A stretch of DNA of 64,000 bases, from the NCBI RefSeq assembly GCF_039541915.1, contig NZ_BAABHD010000024.1, forward strand, positions 62,001-126,000, read 5' to 3'. This stretch comes from Nibrella saemangeumensis (GTDB lineage Bacteria > Bacteroidota > Bacteroidia > Cytophagales > Spirosomataceae). Under the pieces are notes generated by a model, which was given only the letters and a program-made list of their open reading frames with translations, ran no database searches and was not told the origin of the DNA. Position 1 is the first letter of the stretch. Every line of letters starts with the position of its first letter. This document shows, one piece after another, positions 45,671-54,151 of the stretch. The translations under genes and the position numbers were made by a program.

Positions 45671-46195
45671 TTGGAAGAACTACTCCAGTTTGTTTGTCAG
45701 AGTTTAGAGAAAAAGCATATTCCCTATATGCTCTCAGGGAGTGTAGCCATGAGTATGTATACCATTCCCCGCTTTACACGGGATATTGACATTATCATTG
45801 TTCTGCCCCCCGACTATCTGGATGCCTTTGCCGCTATTTTTTCCAGAAACTTCTATTTTCATCGGCCCACTGTCGAAGAAGAGGTCAAACGGCACGGGCT
45901 GTTTCATGTTATTGACCTGTCCAGTGGCGTTAAACTTGATTTTATTATCCGAAAACCCACAGAATTCAGGCTGGCGGAGTTCGACCGGCGGCAGCGACGG
46001 CCGGTGTTTGGCTTCGACGCCTGGGTAGTATCGGCAGAGGATCTTGTTCTCTCCAAACTGATCTGGATTCAGGACGGCGAAATCGGTTTGCAGAAGACAG
46101 ATATCGAAAACCTGTTGCGTGATAATCCTGTTGATTGGGAATATATTCGCTTCTGGAGCCACCGCCTTAACCTGAAAACCTATAACCTGCTATGA
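45671..46195 (+). CDS. MNT-type nucleotidyltransferase (AbiEii/DUF6036-like)
   Basis: This protein of about 174 residues has the complete nucleotidyltransferase signature: a Gly-Ser loop (LSGSVAMSMYTIPRF), the Asp-x-Asp pair (RDIDIII) and a third Asp strand (VKLDFII). The C-terminal part is helical (VVSAEDLVLSKLIWI, TDIENLL), as in AbiEii/DUF6036 proteins. The start is uncertain: I used TTG at 45671. A TTG at 45590 would place the upstream hairpin inside the gene. Its last codons overlap the ATG of an 87-residue protein. Such pairs are often toxin-antitoxin-like, but activity is not shown. Confidence 0.75.
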   Translation: MEELLQFVCQSLEKKHIPYMLSGSVAMSMYTIPRFTRDIDIIIVLPPDYLDAFAAIFSRNFYFHRPTVEEEVKRHGLFHVIDLSSGVKLDFIIRKPTEFRLAEFDRRQRRPVFGFDAWVVSAEDLVLSKLIWIQDGEIGLQKTDIENLLRDNPVDWEYIRFWSHRLNLKTYNLL

Positions 46196-46455
46196 AGGAT
46201 ACCCCTGCCCCTGTCCGGCAACTGCAGTTGGAGCTGTTCCAGCGCATGACGCCGGGGCAACGCATACAAGTCTGCCTCCAGATGATCGATGATGGCCGGA
46301 AGCTGGTGGAGGGTCGGATCAGAGCCGACCATCCGGAGTGGTCGACGGGCCAGGTAGTTGCCGCCGTATGCGAAGAACTCTACAGGCAGGAATTTTCAGG
46401 GGAGGAATTGGCGCAAATCAAACAATCCATAATTTCATACCACCAAAATAAGTAG
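46192..46455 (+). CDS. Small partner of the nucleotidyltransferase
   Basis: This 87-residue helical protein overlaps the nucleotidyltransferase stop as ATGA. It contains FQRMTPGQRIQVCLQM, KLVEGRIRADHPEWS and VVAAVCEELYRQEFSGEEL. The R-x-x-HP-x-x-(S/T) pattern is common in small proteins encoded beside nucleotidyltransferases of this type, some of which are called Rv0078B-related antitoxins. I infer an antitoxin-like or accessory role. No DNA-binding motif is evident. Confidence 0.7.
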   Translation: MKDTPAPVRQLQLELFQRMTPGQRIQVCLQMIDDGRKLVEGRIRADHPEWSTGQVVAAVCEELYRQEFSGEELAQIKQSIISYHQNK

Positions 46456-46529
46456 GCAGTACTCAGTAGGCATTCGTCAGAGAAAAGCAGGAGGCCAGTT
46501 GCCGACTGCAAACTGACCACTGCCGACTA
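46451..46529. repeat. Inverted word-repeat element (CAGT/GGCAGT family)
   Basis: AGTAGGCAGT and CAGTAGGCA at 46451-46472 face a region (46496-46529) that on the minus strand reads AGTCGGCAGT, GGTCAGTTTGC and AGTCGGCAAC. The element is composed of permuted AGT/GGCAGT words and begins at the stop of the small protein. Confidence 0.55.
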
Positions 46530-46572
46530 ACAAAGCCTTTCATTAACCCACAATTTCCTGTCATTAACGTTC

Positions 46573-47643
46573 ATGAACGATCACAGCAAAGCATTTCTGT
46601 ACGAATACCTTAACAATGCCTCCCCCACCGGCTTTGAGTCGTCGGGCCAGCAAATCTGGCTGAACTACCTGAAACCCTACATCGACGAGCATATTGTGGA
46701 TACCTATGGGACCGCGGTCGGCGTCATCAACCCCGGCAAGGACTACAAGGTAGTCATTGAAGCCCACTCGGACGAAATCTCGTGGTTCGTCAATTACATC
46801 TCCGACGACGGCTACATCTTTGTCCGGCGCAACGGCGGTTCCGACTCCCTGATTGCACCGTCCATGCGGGTAAACCTGCACACGAAGAAAGGACCGGTAG
46901 TGGGCGTGTTCGGCTGGCCGGCCATCCACGTCCGCGACCTGACCAAAGATACCGCCCCCAAGGTAACTGATCTGTTCATCGACGTGGGAGCCGCTACCAA
47001 GCAGGAGGTACTGGACATGGGCATTCACGTCGGCACGGTTTGCACCTTCGCCGATGGGTTGTTTGAGATGAACAGCCGCTACTACGTCGGGCGGGCGCTG
47101 GATAACCGGATGGGTGGCTTCATGATTGCTGAAGTCGCCCGGATGCTGAAAGAAAACAACATCACGCTGCCCTTTACGCTGTATGTTGTAAACTCGGTGC
47201 AGGAAGAGATTGGGCTGCGCGGAGCCGAAATGATTGCCCGCCGGCTGCGCCCGGACCTGGCCATCATCACCGACGTTACACACGATACGCAATCGCCCAA
47301 GTACGACAAAAAAGAGCAGGGCGACCTGAAAGCCGGAGCGGGTCCGGTGCTGTGCTACGGCCCGGCGGTGCAGAACAACGTGCTGGACTTTATCATCAAC
47401 GTAGCCGAGCAGCGCGAGATCGCCTTCCAGCGGCAGGCCGTCAGCCGCTCGACCGGCACCGACACCGACTCTTTTGCCTACGCATCCGAAGGCGTAGCCT
47501 CCGCGCTGATCTCGCTGCCGCTGAAGTACATGCACACCACCGTTGAAACCGTCCACATAGACGATGTAACGGGCGTCATCCAGCTTATGTACGAAACGCT
47601 TCTGGCGCTGAAAGGCAACGAAGATTTCCGGTATATCAAATAA
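46573..47643 (+). CDS. M42-family aminopeptidase
   Basis: This 356-residue cytoplasmic metallopeptidase is of the M42 (glutamyl/deblocking aminopeptidase, FrvX-like) family. Zinc ligands and catalytic residues can all be seen: His-Asp in VIEAHSDEISWFV, Asp in VGRALDNRMGG, Glu-Glu in SVQEEIGLRGAE, Asp in IITDVTHDT and His in KYMHTTVETVH. The inserted dimer/tetramer domain lies at about residues 70-165. It trims N-terminal residues from peptides, probably as a large oligomer. It stands alone, followed by a very strong hairpin. Confidence 0.93.
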   Translation: MNDHSKAFLYEYLNNASPTGFESSGQQIWLNYLKPYIDEHIVDTYGTAVGVINPGKDYKVVIEAHSDEISWFVNYISDDGYIFVRRNGGSDSLIAPSMRVNLHTKKGPVVGVFGWPAIHVRDLTKDTAPKVTDLFIDVGAATKQEVLDMGIHVGTVCTFADGLFEMNSRYYVGRALDNRMGGFMIAEVARMLKENNITLPFTLYVVNSVQEEIGLRGAEMIARRLRPDLAIITDVTHDTQSPKYDKKEQGDLKAGAGPVLCYGPAVQNNVLDFIINVAEQREIAFQRQAVSRSTGTDTDSFAYASEGVASALISLPLKYMHTTVETVHIDDVTGVIQLMYETLLALKGNEDFRYIK

Positions 47644-47656
47644 CAACCGCAGGATA

Positions 47657-47704
47657 AGCCGAAAGCCCGCTGGACGTTTCACAACGTCCAGCGGGCTTTC
47701 GGCT
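47657..47704. terminator. 22-bp perfect hairpin between convergent genes
   Basis: A perfect 22-bp stem (47657-47678 with 47683-47704) around a TCAC loop lies 13 bp after the M42 stop and 9 bp after the minus-strand receptor stop. Neither side has a T-tract, so it is a bidirectional barrier of unusual type. Confidence 0.8.
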
Positions 47705-47713
47705 ATTACTACC

Positions 47714-50539
47714 CTATACCCCAAACTTCCGTAGGTTGTAGGTAAAGCTCAGCAGAAAATACCGCTTCAGTACCCGGCTCTGCACGTCTTCGATATACGT
47801 TTCGGTTACGTTCCGGACAATGCTCCGGTTCTGGTTCAGCAGGTCATACGCCTGGAGCCGGAGTTCGCCCTGTTTGCCTTTGAAGAACTGCCGGGCCAGC
47901 GCCACATTCCATAACGCGAAGTTCTGGTTGAAGCCCGCCGAACGGCCGCTATTGTTCAGGTAAGTGATGTCGGTGGTCAGCACGAAGCGGAACGGCAACT
48001 GGTAGTAAATATCGGCCTCCAGGGTTTTGGTAAAGAACTCGGTATTCTGGTTGCTTTGCAGCGAATAACGGGCGGTCTGGTAATTGACGTTACCGGTCAC
48101 GTTAAATTCAAACTTGCCGTTGAAGCTGGAGTTGGCGCTCAGACCCTGCCCCAGGCTCCAGTTCCGGGAGTAATTCGGCTGAGTGTTAATAAAACTAACA
48201 CCCCGGTTCAGGCCCACATTAGTGTTCCAGTTGATATTCAACTTCAAGTCATTCAACCGCCGGCCCAGGGCCATAAATCCGTTTAGAGTATAGTAGCCAT
48301 CGGCATTGACCGGGCGAGTGGTCTGCGCTCCCACGTTGTTAAAGGTGGTCGCATTGACAATCCGGTTGTCGATCTGGTTGAGGTTCAGGGCGGCAAACAG
48401 ACTGCGGGAACCGCTGGTGCTGAAGCTGTTGTACACCATCATTACGGTATTGATATACTCCGGTTTCAGGTTGGGGTTCCCAAGCCGGATACTCAGCGGG
48501 TTGGTGTTGTCGGGCACCGGCTGTAACTGACTCACCGATGGCGCGTTGATCCGGCTGCGATAGTTGATACGCAGGTTTCGGTTACGCCCGAAGTTATACG
48601 TGAACATGGCGTTGGGCAGTACATTGACAAACTGCCGGTTCAGCAGACTGTCGATGCTCCGGTTGTCGACCCGCAGGTCGGCCTGCTGCATTTCGACGCC
48701 GATACCGTACGAGTAGCGTAGTCGGCGGTTCTGGAAGATAACACCACCCCGGTGCGCGGCAAAGGCGCTGGCAAACTGGTTGCTCAGCAGCGGATTGAAC
48801 CGGTCGTACTGGCGGGTAACCTCGTTGTAATCACTCACCGACCGGTCGGCCTGGTTGCTGTTGGATGCATAGGTATAGCGAAACTCCAGCTTGCGGCTGA
48901 GCGACAGCGGCTCCGTATATGACAACGTCAGCGTGTTGTTCACCAGGTCGGTTTGCTGGCGGCTTTGCTGATTCAGGCGGTTGATGCGGGCGTTTACCGA
49001 ATCAGGCCCAAAGAATCGGTTGGTAGCCTGGTTCAGCCCCAAAACTGACTGGTCGCTGAGCAATGTATTCAGGTTGACGGAAAAGGTACGACCCTCCCGG
49101 CGAAACTTCCGCATGAGCAGCAGGTTGCTGAAGCCGCTCATGCCATCGCCGTTGGAGCGGTAATCGGTCTCGTTGCTGTTGAGCGGCTGGCCAGCCATCG
49201 TCATGGCCCGCTGGCTGCTCAGGCTATTATAGGTGGATGTCTGCCACGACACATTCGGCACAAAGCGCAGGGTCGTCAGCGAGTCGAGTTTGTAATCCAG
49301 CCGCATATTGAACCGGTGATTCCGGTTACGGTTGCGGGCGTAGTTACGCTGATCGTTGACGAACGAAGCGTCCGGCAGAATGTTCTCGCGCCGGCTTTGC
49401 TGCTCGGTGGTGGTTATGGCCTGGTTGGCAAAATAACTCATGGCGACCTCGGTGCGTTTGCCCCAGGCATCGCGATAGTTGAGTCCACCGCCCAGCGACT
49501 CCACAATATTGTTCGGCGTATTATTACCAAAACCACCGTTACCACCAGCTCTGCCACCCGGCCCCACCATCACCATACCACCCCCACCGGGGCCTCCCGG
49601 ACCATTGCCGTTACCCGGTCCACCGATGCCACCGCCCTGACCACCCATACCGCCCCCGCCGAAGTTGAACATATCCTGCATGGTAAAGCCCTGCTGGTTC
49701 AGGTTGTTGCCCAAGCCGATGAGCGAAACCTGCCGGCCGTTATTAAACCGGTTCACGTTCAGCCGGCCCAGATAGCGCCCATCGGTACCAACGCCTACGC
49801 TGTTCTGGCCGAAATAGCCTTTGCGTTTGTCGCGTTTGGTCGTGAGGTTAATGGTTTTCTCCCGATTACCGTCGTCGATACCCGAAAACGCGGCCTGGTC
49901 CGATTGCTGATCGTAGAGCTGCACCTTGTCGATGATGTCGGCGGGCAGGTTGCGAGTGGCCATTTTAGGATCGTCGCCGAAGAACGGTTTGCCGTCGACC
50001 AGCACCCGGTTCACCTGCTGCCCCTGCGCCTTGATGGTGCCGTCGCGGCTTACCTCCACGCCCGGTAATTTTTTGAGCAGTTCTTCTACCTGCGCATTCG
50101 GCTGCGTCTTAAACGAGCCAGCATTAAATTCCAGCGTATCCTGCTTTACCGCAATCGGTGCCCGCTCCTGCTTCACCGTCACCTCGCTGAGCGTGACGGC
50201 CCCGGCTACCATTGGTATCGTCCCCATATCGACAGTAAGCTGAGCGGGTTTTACAGTAACGGGTTTTGAAACGTTTTGATAGCCCACGTAGGTAATCAGC
50301 AGCCGGTACTCGCCTTCCTGAATGTTCTTCAGGGTAAAGGCCCCATCGCCGTCGGTAATCAAAAAGGTTACGTAGGACGAGTCGCGGGCGGTCAGCAGCG
50401 ACACGGTAGCCTCGCGGAGCACTTTGCCGGTGGTTGAGTCGACTACCGTTCCCCGGATGGAGCCCTTGCCGGATCGCTGGGCAAGGGCTCCGGTAAGGGT
50501 CAGCAGCAGGACACAAGTGGTAAAGAGCAGGATACGCAT
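47714..50539 (-). CDS. TonB-dependent outer-membrane protein (OMP_b-brl_3 type)
   Basis: This 941-residue outer-membrane protein has a signal peptide (MRILLFTTCVLLLTLTGALAQ), a carboxypeptidase-like domain (IRGTVVDSTTGKVLREATVS), a plug region (VEELLKKLPGVEVSRDGTIK, VNRVLVDGKPFFGDDPKMAT) and a large barrel of the outer_membrane beta-barrel_3 type ending FLLSFTYNLRKFGV. A glycine-rich insert (about residues 290-345, GGGGMGGQGGG repeats) sits at a loop. It follows a GLPGLI protein gene, 42 bp upstream, the usual pairing for this receptor type. The cargo is unknown. Confidence 0.9.
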   Translation of the reverse strand: MRILLFTTCVLLLTLTGALAQRSGKGSIRGTVVDSTTGKVLREATVSLLTARDSSYVTFLITDGDGAFTLKNIQEGEYRLLITYVGYQNVSKPVTVKPAQLTVDMGTIPMVAGAVTLSEVTVKQERAPIAVKQDTLEFNAGSFKTQPNAQVEELLKKLPGVEVSRDGTIKAQGQQVNRVLVDGKPFFGDDPKMATRNLPADIIDKVQLYDQQSDQAAFSGIDDGNREKTINLTTKRDKRKGYFGQNSVGVGTDGRYLGRLNVNRFNNGRQVSLIGLGNNLNQQGFTMQDMFNFGGGGMGGQGGGIGGPGNGNGPGGPGGGGMVMVGPGGRAGGNGGFGNNTPNNIVESLGGGLNYRDAWGKRTEVAMSYFANQAITTTEQQSRRENILPDASFVNDQRNYARNRNRNHRFNMRLDYKLDSLTTLRFVPNVSWQTSTYNSLSSQRAMTMAGQPLNSNETDYRSNGDGMSGFSNLLLMRKFRREGRTFSVNLNTLLSDQSVLGLNQATNRFFGPDSVNARINRLNQQSRQQTDLVNNTLTLSYTEPLSLSRKLEFRYTYASNSNQADRSVSDYNEVTRQYDRFNPLLSNQFASAFAAHRGGVIFQNRRLRYSYGIGVEMQQADLRVDNRSIDSLLNRQFVNVLPNAMFTYNFGRNRNLRINYRSRINAPSVSQLQPVPDNTNPLSIRLGNPNLKPEYINTVMMVYNSFSTSGSRSLFAALNLNQIDNRIVNATTFNNVGAQTTRPVNADGYYTLNGFMALGRRLNDLKLNINWNTNVGLNRGVSFINTQPNYSRNWSLGQGLSANSSFNGKFEFNVTGNVNYQTARYSLQSNQNTEFFTKTLEADIYYQLPFRFVLTTDITYLNNSGRSAGFNQNFALWNVALARQFFKGKQGELRLQAYDLLNQNRSIVRNVTETYIEDVQSRVLKRYFLLSFTYNLRKFGV

Positions 50540-50581
50540 GGGTGTTTTTAATCGTGTGGTGTGGATAGAAGGGAAAGAAAA

Positions 50582-51376
50582 TTAACGGGGTTCGTCGGCC
50601 ATCATGCGCTGGCGGAAATCGGCCAGGGCTTTATGACGGAGGTCATCCAGTTGTTCCTGCGTTACGGTCAGTGCCTGTTCGTTCGGCTGCACATCCTTCG
50701 CGCTGACCGATTTTTGATCAACTTTGGTGGCTCTAAACGACTCGCGGTTGCTTTCAATCTGCAGCACCACCCCCTTCTCCGGGGCCAGGCCATTGATGGG
50801 CGAATACGTAAAGGGCAGGTCGGTGGTGTACCAGACGGTGTAGGTCTCATTGCGGAACGGCACTGTCGCTTTCCGGCAGGTAAACCCGGCTATTTTCTTC
50901 GTCTGGTCGGAATCCTGCCAGCCCGGTGTTTTCACGTAGGTTTTTTCAGCACGATACGTTTTGGTATCGTTGTCTTTCTTCACCGCCAGCACGGTAACGT
51001 ATTTCTTATCGGCCATATCGACGTACACTGTCTCGTCGAACGGGCGGCCCAGGTTGGTTACCTGTGGGGCTGCTCCTGCGCCAGGACCATCGCCCCCAAC
51101 AAACCGGCGCACTACCATATTAGCGCCTTCGCGTTCCTCTTTTCCGTAATTACCCGCAAATGTCAGTTTCATCGAAAACGAGCGGACGTCCGGAATGTCG
51201 GCCGGGGCGTCGGGGCTGCCGGGTTTTACCTCCTGCCCGTTAATGACAATCCGCATCTGTGACATATCAATCTTTTGCATGGCTTCGTAGGTGATATTCC
51301 CGGAAGCCGGTTGCGCCTTGACCAGACCAGCCGACAGGGTAGCGATGCCGGCCGCAAGCATTGTGAGTAGTTTCAT
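50582..51376 (-). CDS. GLPGLI family protein
   Basis: This 264-residue secreted protein has a signal peptide (MKLLTMLAAGIATLSAGLVKAQ), beta-rich early part (GNITYEAMQKIDMSQMRI), the conserved middle (KKIAGFTCRKATVPF, TVWYTTDLPFTYSP) and the family's GLPGLI-like site as INGLAPEKGVVLQI. The function of the family is unknown. Members are regularly encoded beside TonB-dependent receptors of the type found just downstream. The C-terminal tail is helical and polar. It is the first gene of a two-gene unit facing away from a histidine kinase gene. Confidence 0.9.
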   Translation of the reverse strand: MKLLTMLAAGIATLSAGLVKAQPASGNITYEAMQKIDMSQMRIVINGQEVKPGSPDAPADIPDVRSFSMKLTFAGNYGKEEREGANMVVRRFVGGDGPGAGAAPQVTNLGRPFDETVYVDMADKKYVTVLAVKKDNDTKTYRAEKTYVKTPGWQDSDQTKKIAGFTCRKATVPFRNETYTVWYTTDLPFTYSPINGLAPEKGVVLQIESNRESFRATKVDQKSVSAKDVQPNEQALTVTQEQLDDLRHKALADFRQRMMADEPR

Positions 51377-51434
51377 GAGCGTAAAACGTGATTAATTTTG
51401 TTGGTCCAAAGTACGGCAAGCCCGGTGTAAAGCA

Positions 51435-51461
51435 CTGTTATTTTGTGTTAAACAGTGTTAA
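51435..51461. promoter_or_regulatory. Three heptamers at 10-bp phase, OmpR-type site
   Basis: CTGTTAT (51435-51441), GTGTTAA (51445-51451) and GTGTTAA (51455-51461) repeat in direct orientation with exact 10-bp phase. OmpR/PhoB-type regulators bind such head-to-tail sites. It lies between the GLPGLI gene and the kinase-regulator pair. Confidence 0.6.
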
Positions 51462-51490
51462 CGCCGGATACAAAGCCAGAGCGCTGTCGT

Positions 51491-51498
51491 TAGTTTTG
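51491..51498 (+). promoter_or_regulatory. -7 promoter element of the kinase-regulator operon
   Basis: TAGTTTTG fits TAnnTTTG and lies 31 bp before the kinase start and 29 bp after the heptamer array. No -33 TTTG is present, which fits dependence on an activator. Confidence 0.4.
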
Positions 51499-51529
51499 TA
51501 AAAAGGCCCGCTACTGAAGGGCGTGACCA

Positions 51530-53068
51530 ATGAAAAAGCGCATTCGCTCCATATTCCTGCTGATGACCCTCTGTATTCTGGGTATCAATCTGTTTCAGGG
51601 ATACTGGCTCTACACAACGTACCAGCTTAACATCCAGCAGTTCAGCCGGACGGTTCGCGACGCTCTCTTCGATGCCTTGCAGAAACGCCAGCTGGCCGAT
51701 GCCCAACAGCTTTTCCGGACCAAAGCTCCCAATGGAAAAGCCCCGCAGCGTGTCATATACCGGCGTTTCGAGTCGGAAACCGGCGATCCCGACCGCATCC
51801 TGGTTTCTGAAAGCCGCGACACCGTGCGGATGCGCCTGGAAGAAGACCGGTCCAATGTTATGGTGTACTCCTTCCGACGAAAACCCGGCGAAAAAGCGGA
51901 AGAAACGCTCCCGGCCGATACGCTGGCCCGCAAAATATCGAAAATGCTGATCTACAACTGGGCGGAGAACCGGCCGTTTAATATGGCCAAAATGGATTCT
52001 ACGTACCGGGCGGAGTTACGGCTTCGGGAGGTAGACGCCGATTTTTTGCTGGACACCCTTCATATTGCGGCTCAGCCGGGACCAGCTCAGCGCGTTCGGT
52101 TCACCGGTCAGGCACGGGAAGGATTCGCGATCAATACGCCCCCGGTGCCGGTGAACCCGGTGCAGGGCCAGTTTTTGCAGGCGTGGTTCAAAACGCCAAC
52201 CTCGTATATCCTGCGAAAGATGGGCTGGCTGCTGGGTAGCTCGGTGCTGCTGCTGGTGCTGACCACCGGCTGTTTCCTGTTCATGTTGTCGACCATTATC
52301 AGGCAGAAAAAGCTGTCGGAAATCAAGAACGACTTCATCAACAACATGACGCATGAGCTGAAAACACCCATTGCCACCGTGTCGGCGGCCGTAGAAGCCA
52401 TGCAGCATTTTGGGGCCCTCAACGATCCGCAGCGTACTGAGAAATACCTCACCATTTCGCGCAACGAACTGCAACGCCTGTCGGACCTCGTCGAAAAAGT
52501 CCTGAACATGGCGGTAGAGGAGAAAAAAGACATGGTGCTGAATCCGGAATGGATAAAACCGTCGGAGCTCATCAATCCAATTATCAGTAACTATCAGCTA
52601 AAAGCCACTAAGGCCATTCAGTTTGAGGTTGATATGCAGCCGGATGAAGAACCCGTCCGACTCGACCGCTTCCACCTCACTAACGCCATCAATAACCTGA
52701 TCGACAACGCCATCAAGTATTCCGGAGAGTCGGTAACGATTCGGATCAGCAGCGGAAAGCAGGATAAGATCTGGCGGCTGTTGATCAAAGACAACGGCAT
52801 CGGGATTCCCAGGGCGTACCAGGAGGCCATCTTCGATCGGTTCTTCCGCGTTCCTACCGGCAATCTCCATCCGGTAAAAGGCTTTGGCCTGGGGCTCTCT
52901 TATGTCCGGCAGGTCGTGGAGAAACATGGCGGTCAGGTTGAGGTGGTCAGCGAGCCGGGAATGGGCAGTGAATTCATTCTGTTGATTCCCGAACTGGGTG
53001 GTGATGGCGTAGTCGGTATTAAGAAATTTCGGGTTAATCTTAATCCGCTTCACTCTTCCTCTATATAA
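51530..53068 (+). CDS. Sensor histidine kinase
   Basis: This 512-residue kinase has a first membrane segment (about 7-27), a periplasmic sensor region of about 200 residues with no recognised domain, a second membrane segment (about 230-255), then HisKA with H275 in NNMTHELKTPIATV and HATPase_c with LDRFHLTNAINNLIDNAIKY, DNGIGIPRAYQEAIFDRFF and GFGLGLSYVRQVVEKHGG. Its gene is followed 4 bp later by the response regulator gene. It is divergent from the GLPGLI/receptor pair, which it may control. Confidence 0.95.
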   Translation: MKKRIRSIFLLMTLCILGINLFQGYWLYTTYQLNIQQFSRTVRDALFDALQKRQLADAQQLFRTKAPNGKAPQRVIYRRFESETGDPDRILVSESRDTVRMRLEEDRSNVMVYSFRRKPGEKAEETLPADTLARKISKMLIYNWAENRPFNMAKMDSTYRAELRLREVDADFLLDTLHIAAQPGPAQRVRFTGQAREGFAINTPPVPVNPVQGQFLQAWFKTPTSYILRKMGWLLGSSVLLLVLTTGCFLFMLSTIIRQKKLSEIKNDFINNMTHELKTPIATVSAAVEAMQHFGALNDPQRTEKYLTISRNELQRLSDLVEKVLNMAVEEKKDMVLNPEWIKPSELINPIISNYQLKATKAIQFEVDMQPDEEPVRLDRFHLTNAINNLIDNAIKYSGESVTIRISSGKQDKIWRLLIKDNGIGIPRAYQEAIFDRFFRVPTGNLHPVKGFGLGLSYVRQVVEKHGGQVEVVSEPGMGSEFILLIPELGGDGVVGIKKFRVNLNPLHSSSI

Positions 53069-53072
53069 CGCA

Positions 53073-53750
53073 ATGGCAACTATATTACTAATTGAGGATG
53101 AAGTAGCCCTGGGCATGATTGTCCGGGACAGTCTGGAGGTGCGCGGCTTTACGGTAACTTATGCCGTTGACGGCGAAGAAGGGCTGGCCCTGTTCCGGGC
53201 AAATAAGCCGGATGTCGTGGTCGCCGACGTGATGATGCCAAAACTGGACGGCTTTTCGCTGGCCGAGCGCATCCGCGAGGACGATCCGTATGTGCCCATC
53301 ATCTTCCTGACGGCCCGCTCCCAGCCGGCTGATGTCGTAAAGGGCTTTGAACTGGGCGGCAACGATTACCTGAAAAAGCCCTTCAGCATGGACGAACTTA
53401 TCGTCCGCATCAAAGCCCTGCTGAACCGCAACCATCCTCTCCGATCAGCAGACCCGGAAAAACTCACCATTGGCAAGTACCACTTTGATTATACGAAGCA
53501 GAAACTTGCCCTGAACGGCCACGAAGAGCTGCTCTCCCACCGTGAAGCCGAATTGCTGAAACGGCTGTATGAACACCGCAACCAAGTGCTGGAACGTAGT
53601 TTAGTCCTATTGGATCTATGGGGTGACGATAGTTTTTTCAACGGCCGCAGCCTGGATGTATTCATTACGCGGCTGCGTCGCTACCTCAGAGATGACCCCA
53701 ATGTGCAGATTCTGAACGTTCGGGGCGTGGGATACAAACTCATCGCCTGA
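53073..53750 (+). CDS. OmpR-family response regulator
   Basis: This 225-residue protein has a receiver domain with acidic pocket E8-D9-E10, phosphoacceptor D52 (VVVADVMMPKLDG), Thr in FLTARSQPADV and Lys in YLKKPFSMDELIVR, and a C-terminal winged helix (LLSHREAELLKRLYEHRN, SLDVFITRLRRYLRDDP, ILNVRGVGYKLIA). It should receive phosphate from the adjacent kinase. The 10-bp-phased heptamers upstream of the kinase are the obvious candidate target. Confidence 0.96.
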   Translation: MATILLIEDEVALGMIVRDSLEVRGFTVTYAVDGEEGLALFRANKPDVVVADVMMPKLDGFSLAERIREDDPYVPIIFLTARSQPADVVKGFELGGNDYLKKPFSMDELIVRIKALLNRNHPLRSADPEKLTIGKYHFDYTKQKLALNGHEELLSHREAELLKRLYEHRNQVLERSLVLLDLWGDDSFFNGRSLDVFITRLRRYLRDDPNVQILNVRGVGYKLIA

Positions 53751-53821
53751 CAATACATGTATAAACATCAGTCAATCAGCATTTTGCGAAAATAGTTATA
53801 TTTTTTGTTACAAAAGTGAAA

Positions 53822-53847
53822 AGTATGTTTGCATACTACTATATTTG
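53822..53847 (+). promoter_or_regulatory. Promoter/operator before the 53873 gene
   Basis: AGTATG-TTTG-CATACT (53822-53837) is a perfect inverted repeat that contains a TAnnTTTG match (TATGTTTG, 53824-53831). A second match, TATATTTG, is at 53840-53847. A regulator bound here would block the promoter. Confidence 0.4.
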
Positions 53848-53872
53848 CGCTAATACTTTTACCTATCGTAAC

Positions 53873-54124
53873 ATGAAGATCAGATTTTTTAAAGCCCGGC
53901 AAAGTTCGTTGCTTATTGAGACGATAGCCGACCTGGAGAAGTATTTTGGCCTGGATGCTACTCCTTTCAAATTTGACTACTACGCGGAGCTGGACCGCTC
54001 AGGTAGTTTGAAGCAGATTGATGTAGAAACCTACCTGATCCAGACGAAGGTATGGTTTATGTGCGAAGACGGCGACTATATGATTCGCCAGCCAGAGCCT
54101 GTCCTTAGCAAGACTGCTGCGTAA
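53873..54124 (+). CDS. Small protein of unknown function
   Basis: This 83-residue cytoplasmic protein has the sequence style FFKARQSSLLIETIADLEKY, then FKFDYYAELDRSG and YLIQTKVWFMCEDGDYMI. It has no signal peptide and no recognised domain. I prefer the ATG at 53873; a GTG at 53816 would run through the putative promoter palindrome. It stands alone between the response regulator gene and a strong hairpin. Confidence 0.65.
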   Translation: MKIRFFKARQSSLLIETIADLEKYFGLDATPFKFDYYAELDRSGSLKQIDVETYLIQTKVWFMCEDGDYMIRQPEPVLSKTAA

Positions 54125-54151
54125 GATAAAACGACCTTCTGAATACAATTA

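Noticed and set aside
46564..47724. 386-codon minus-strand frame opposite the M42 peptidase
   Set aside because: It also spans the hairpin at 47657-47704 and has no recognisable motif.
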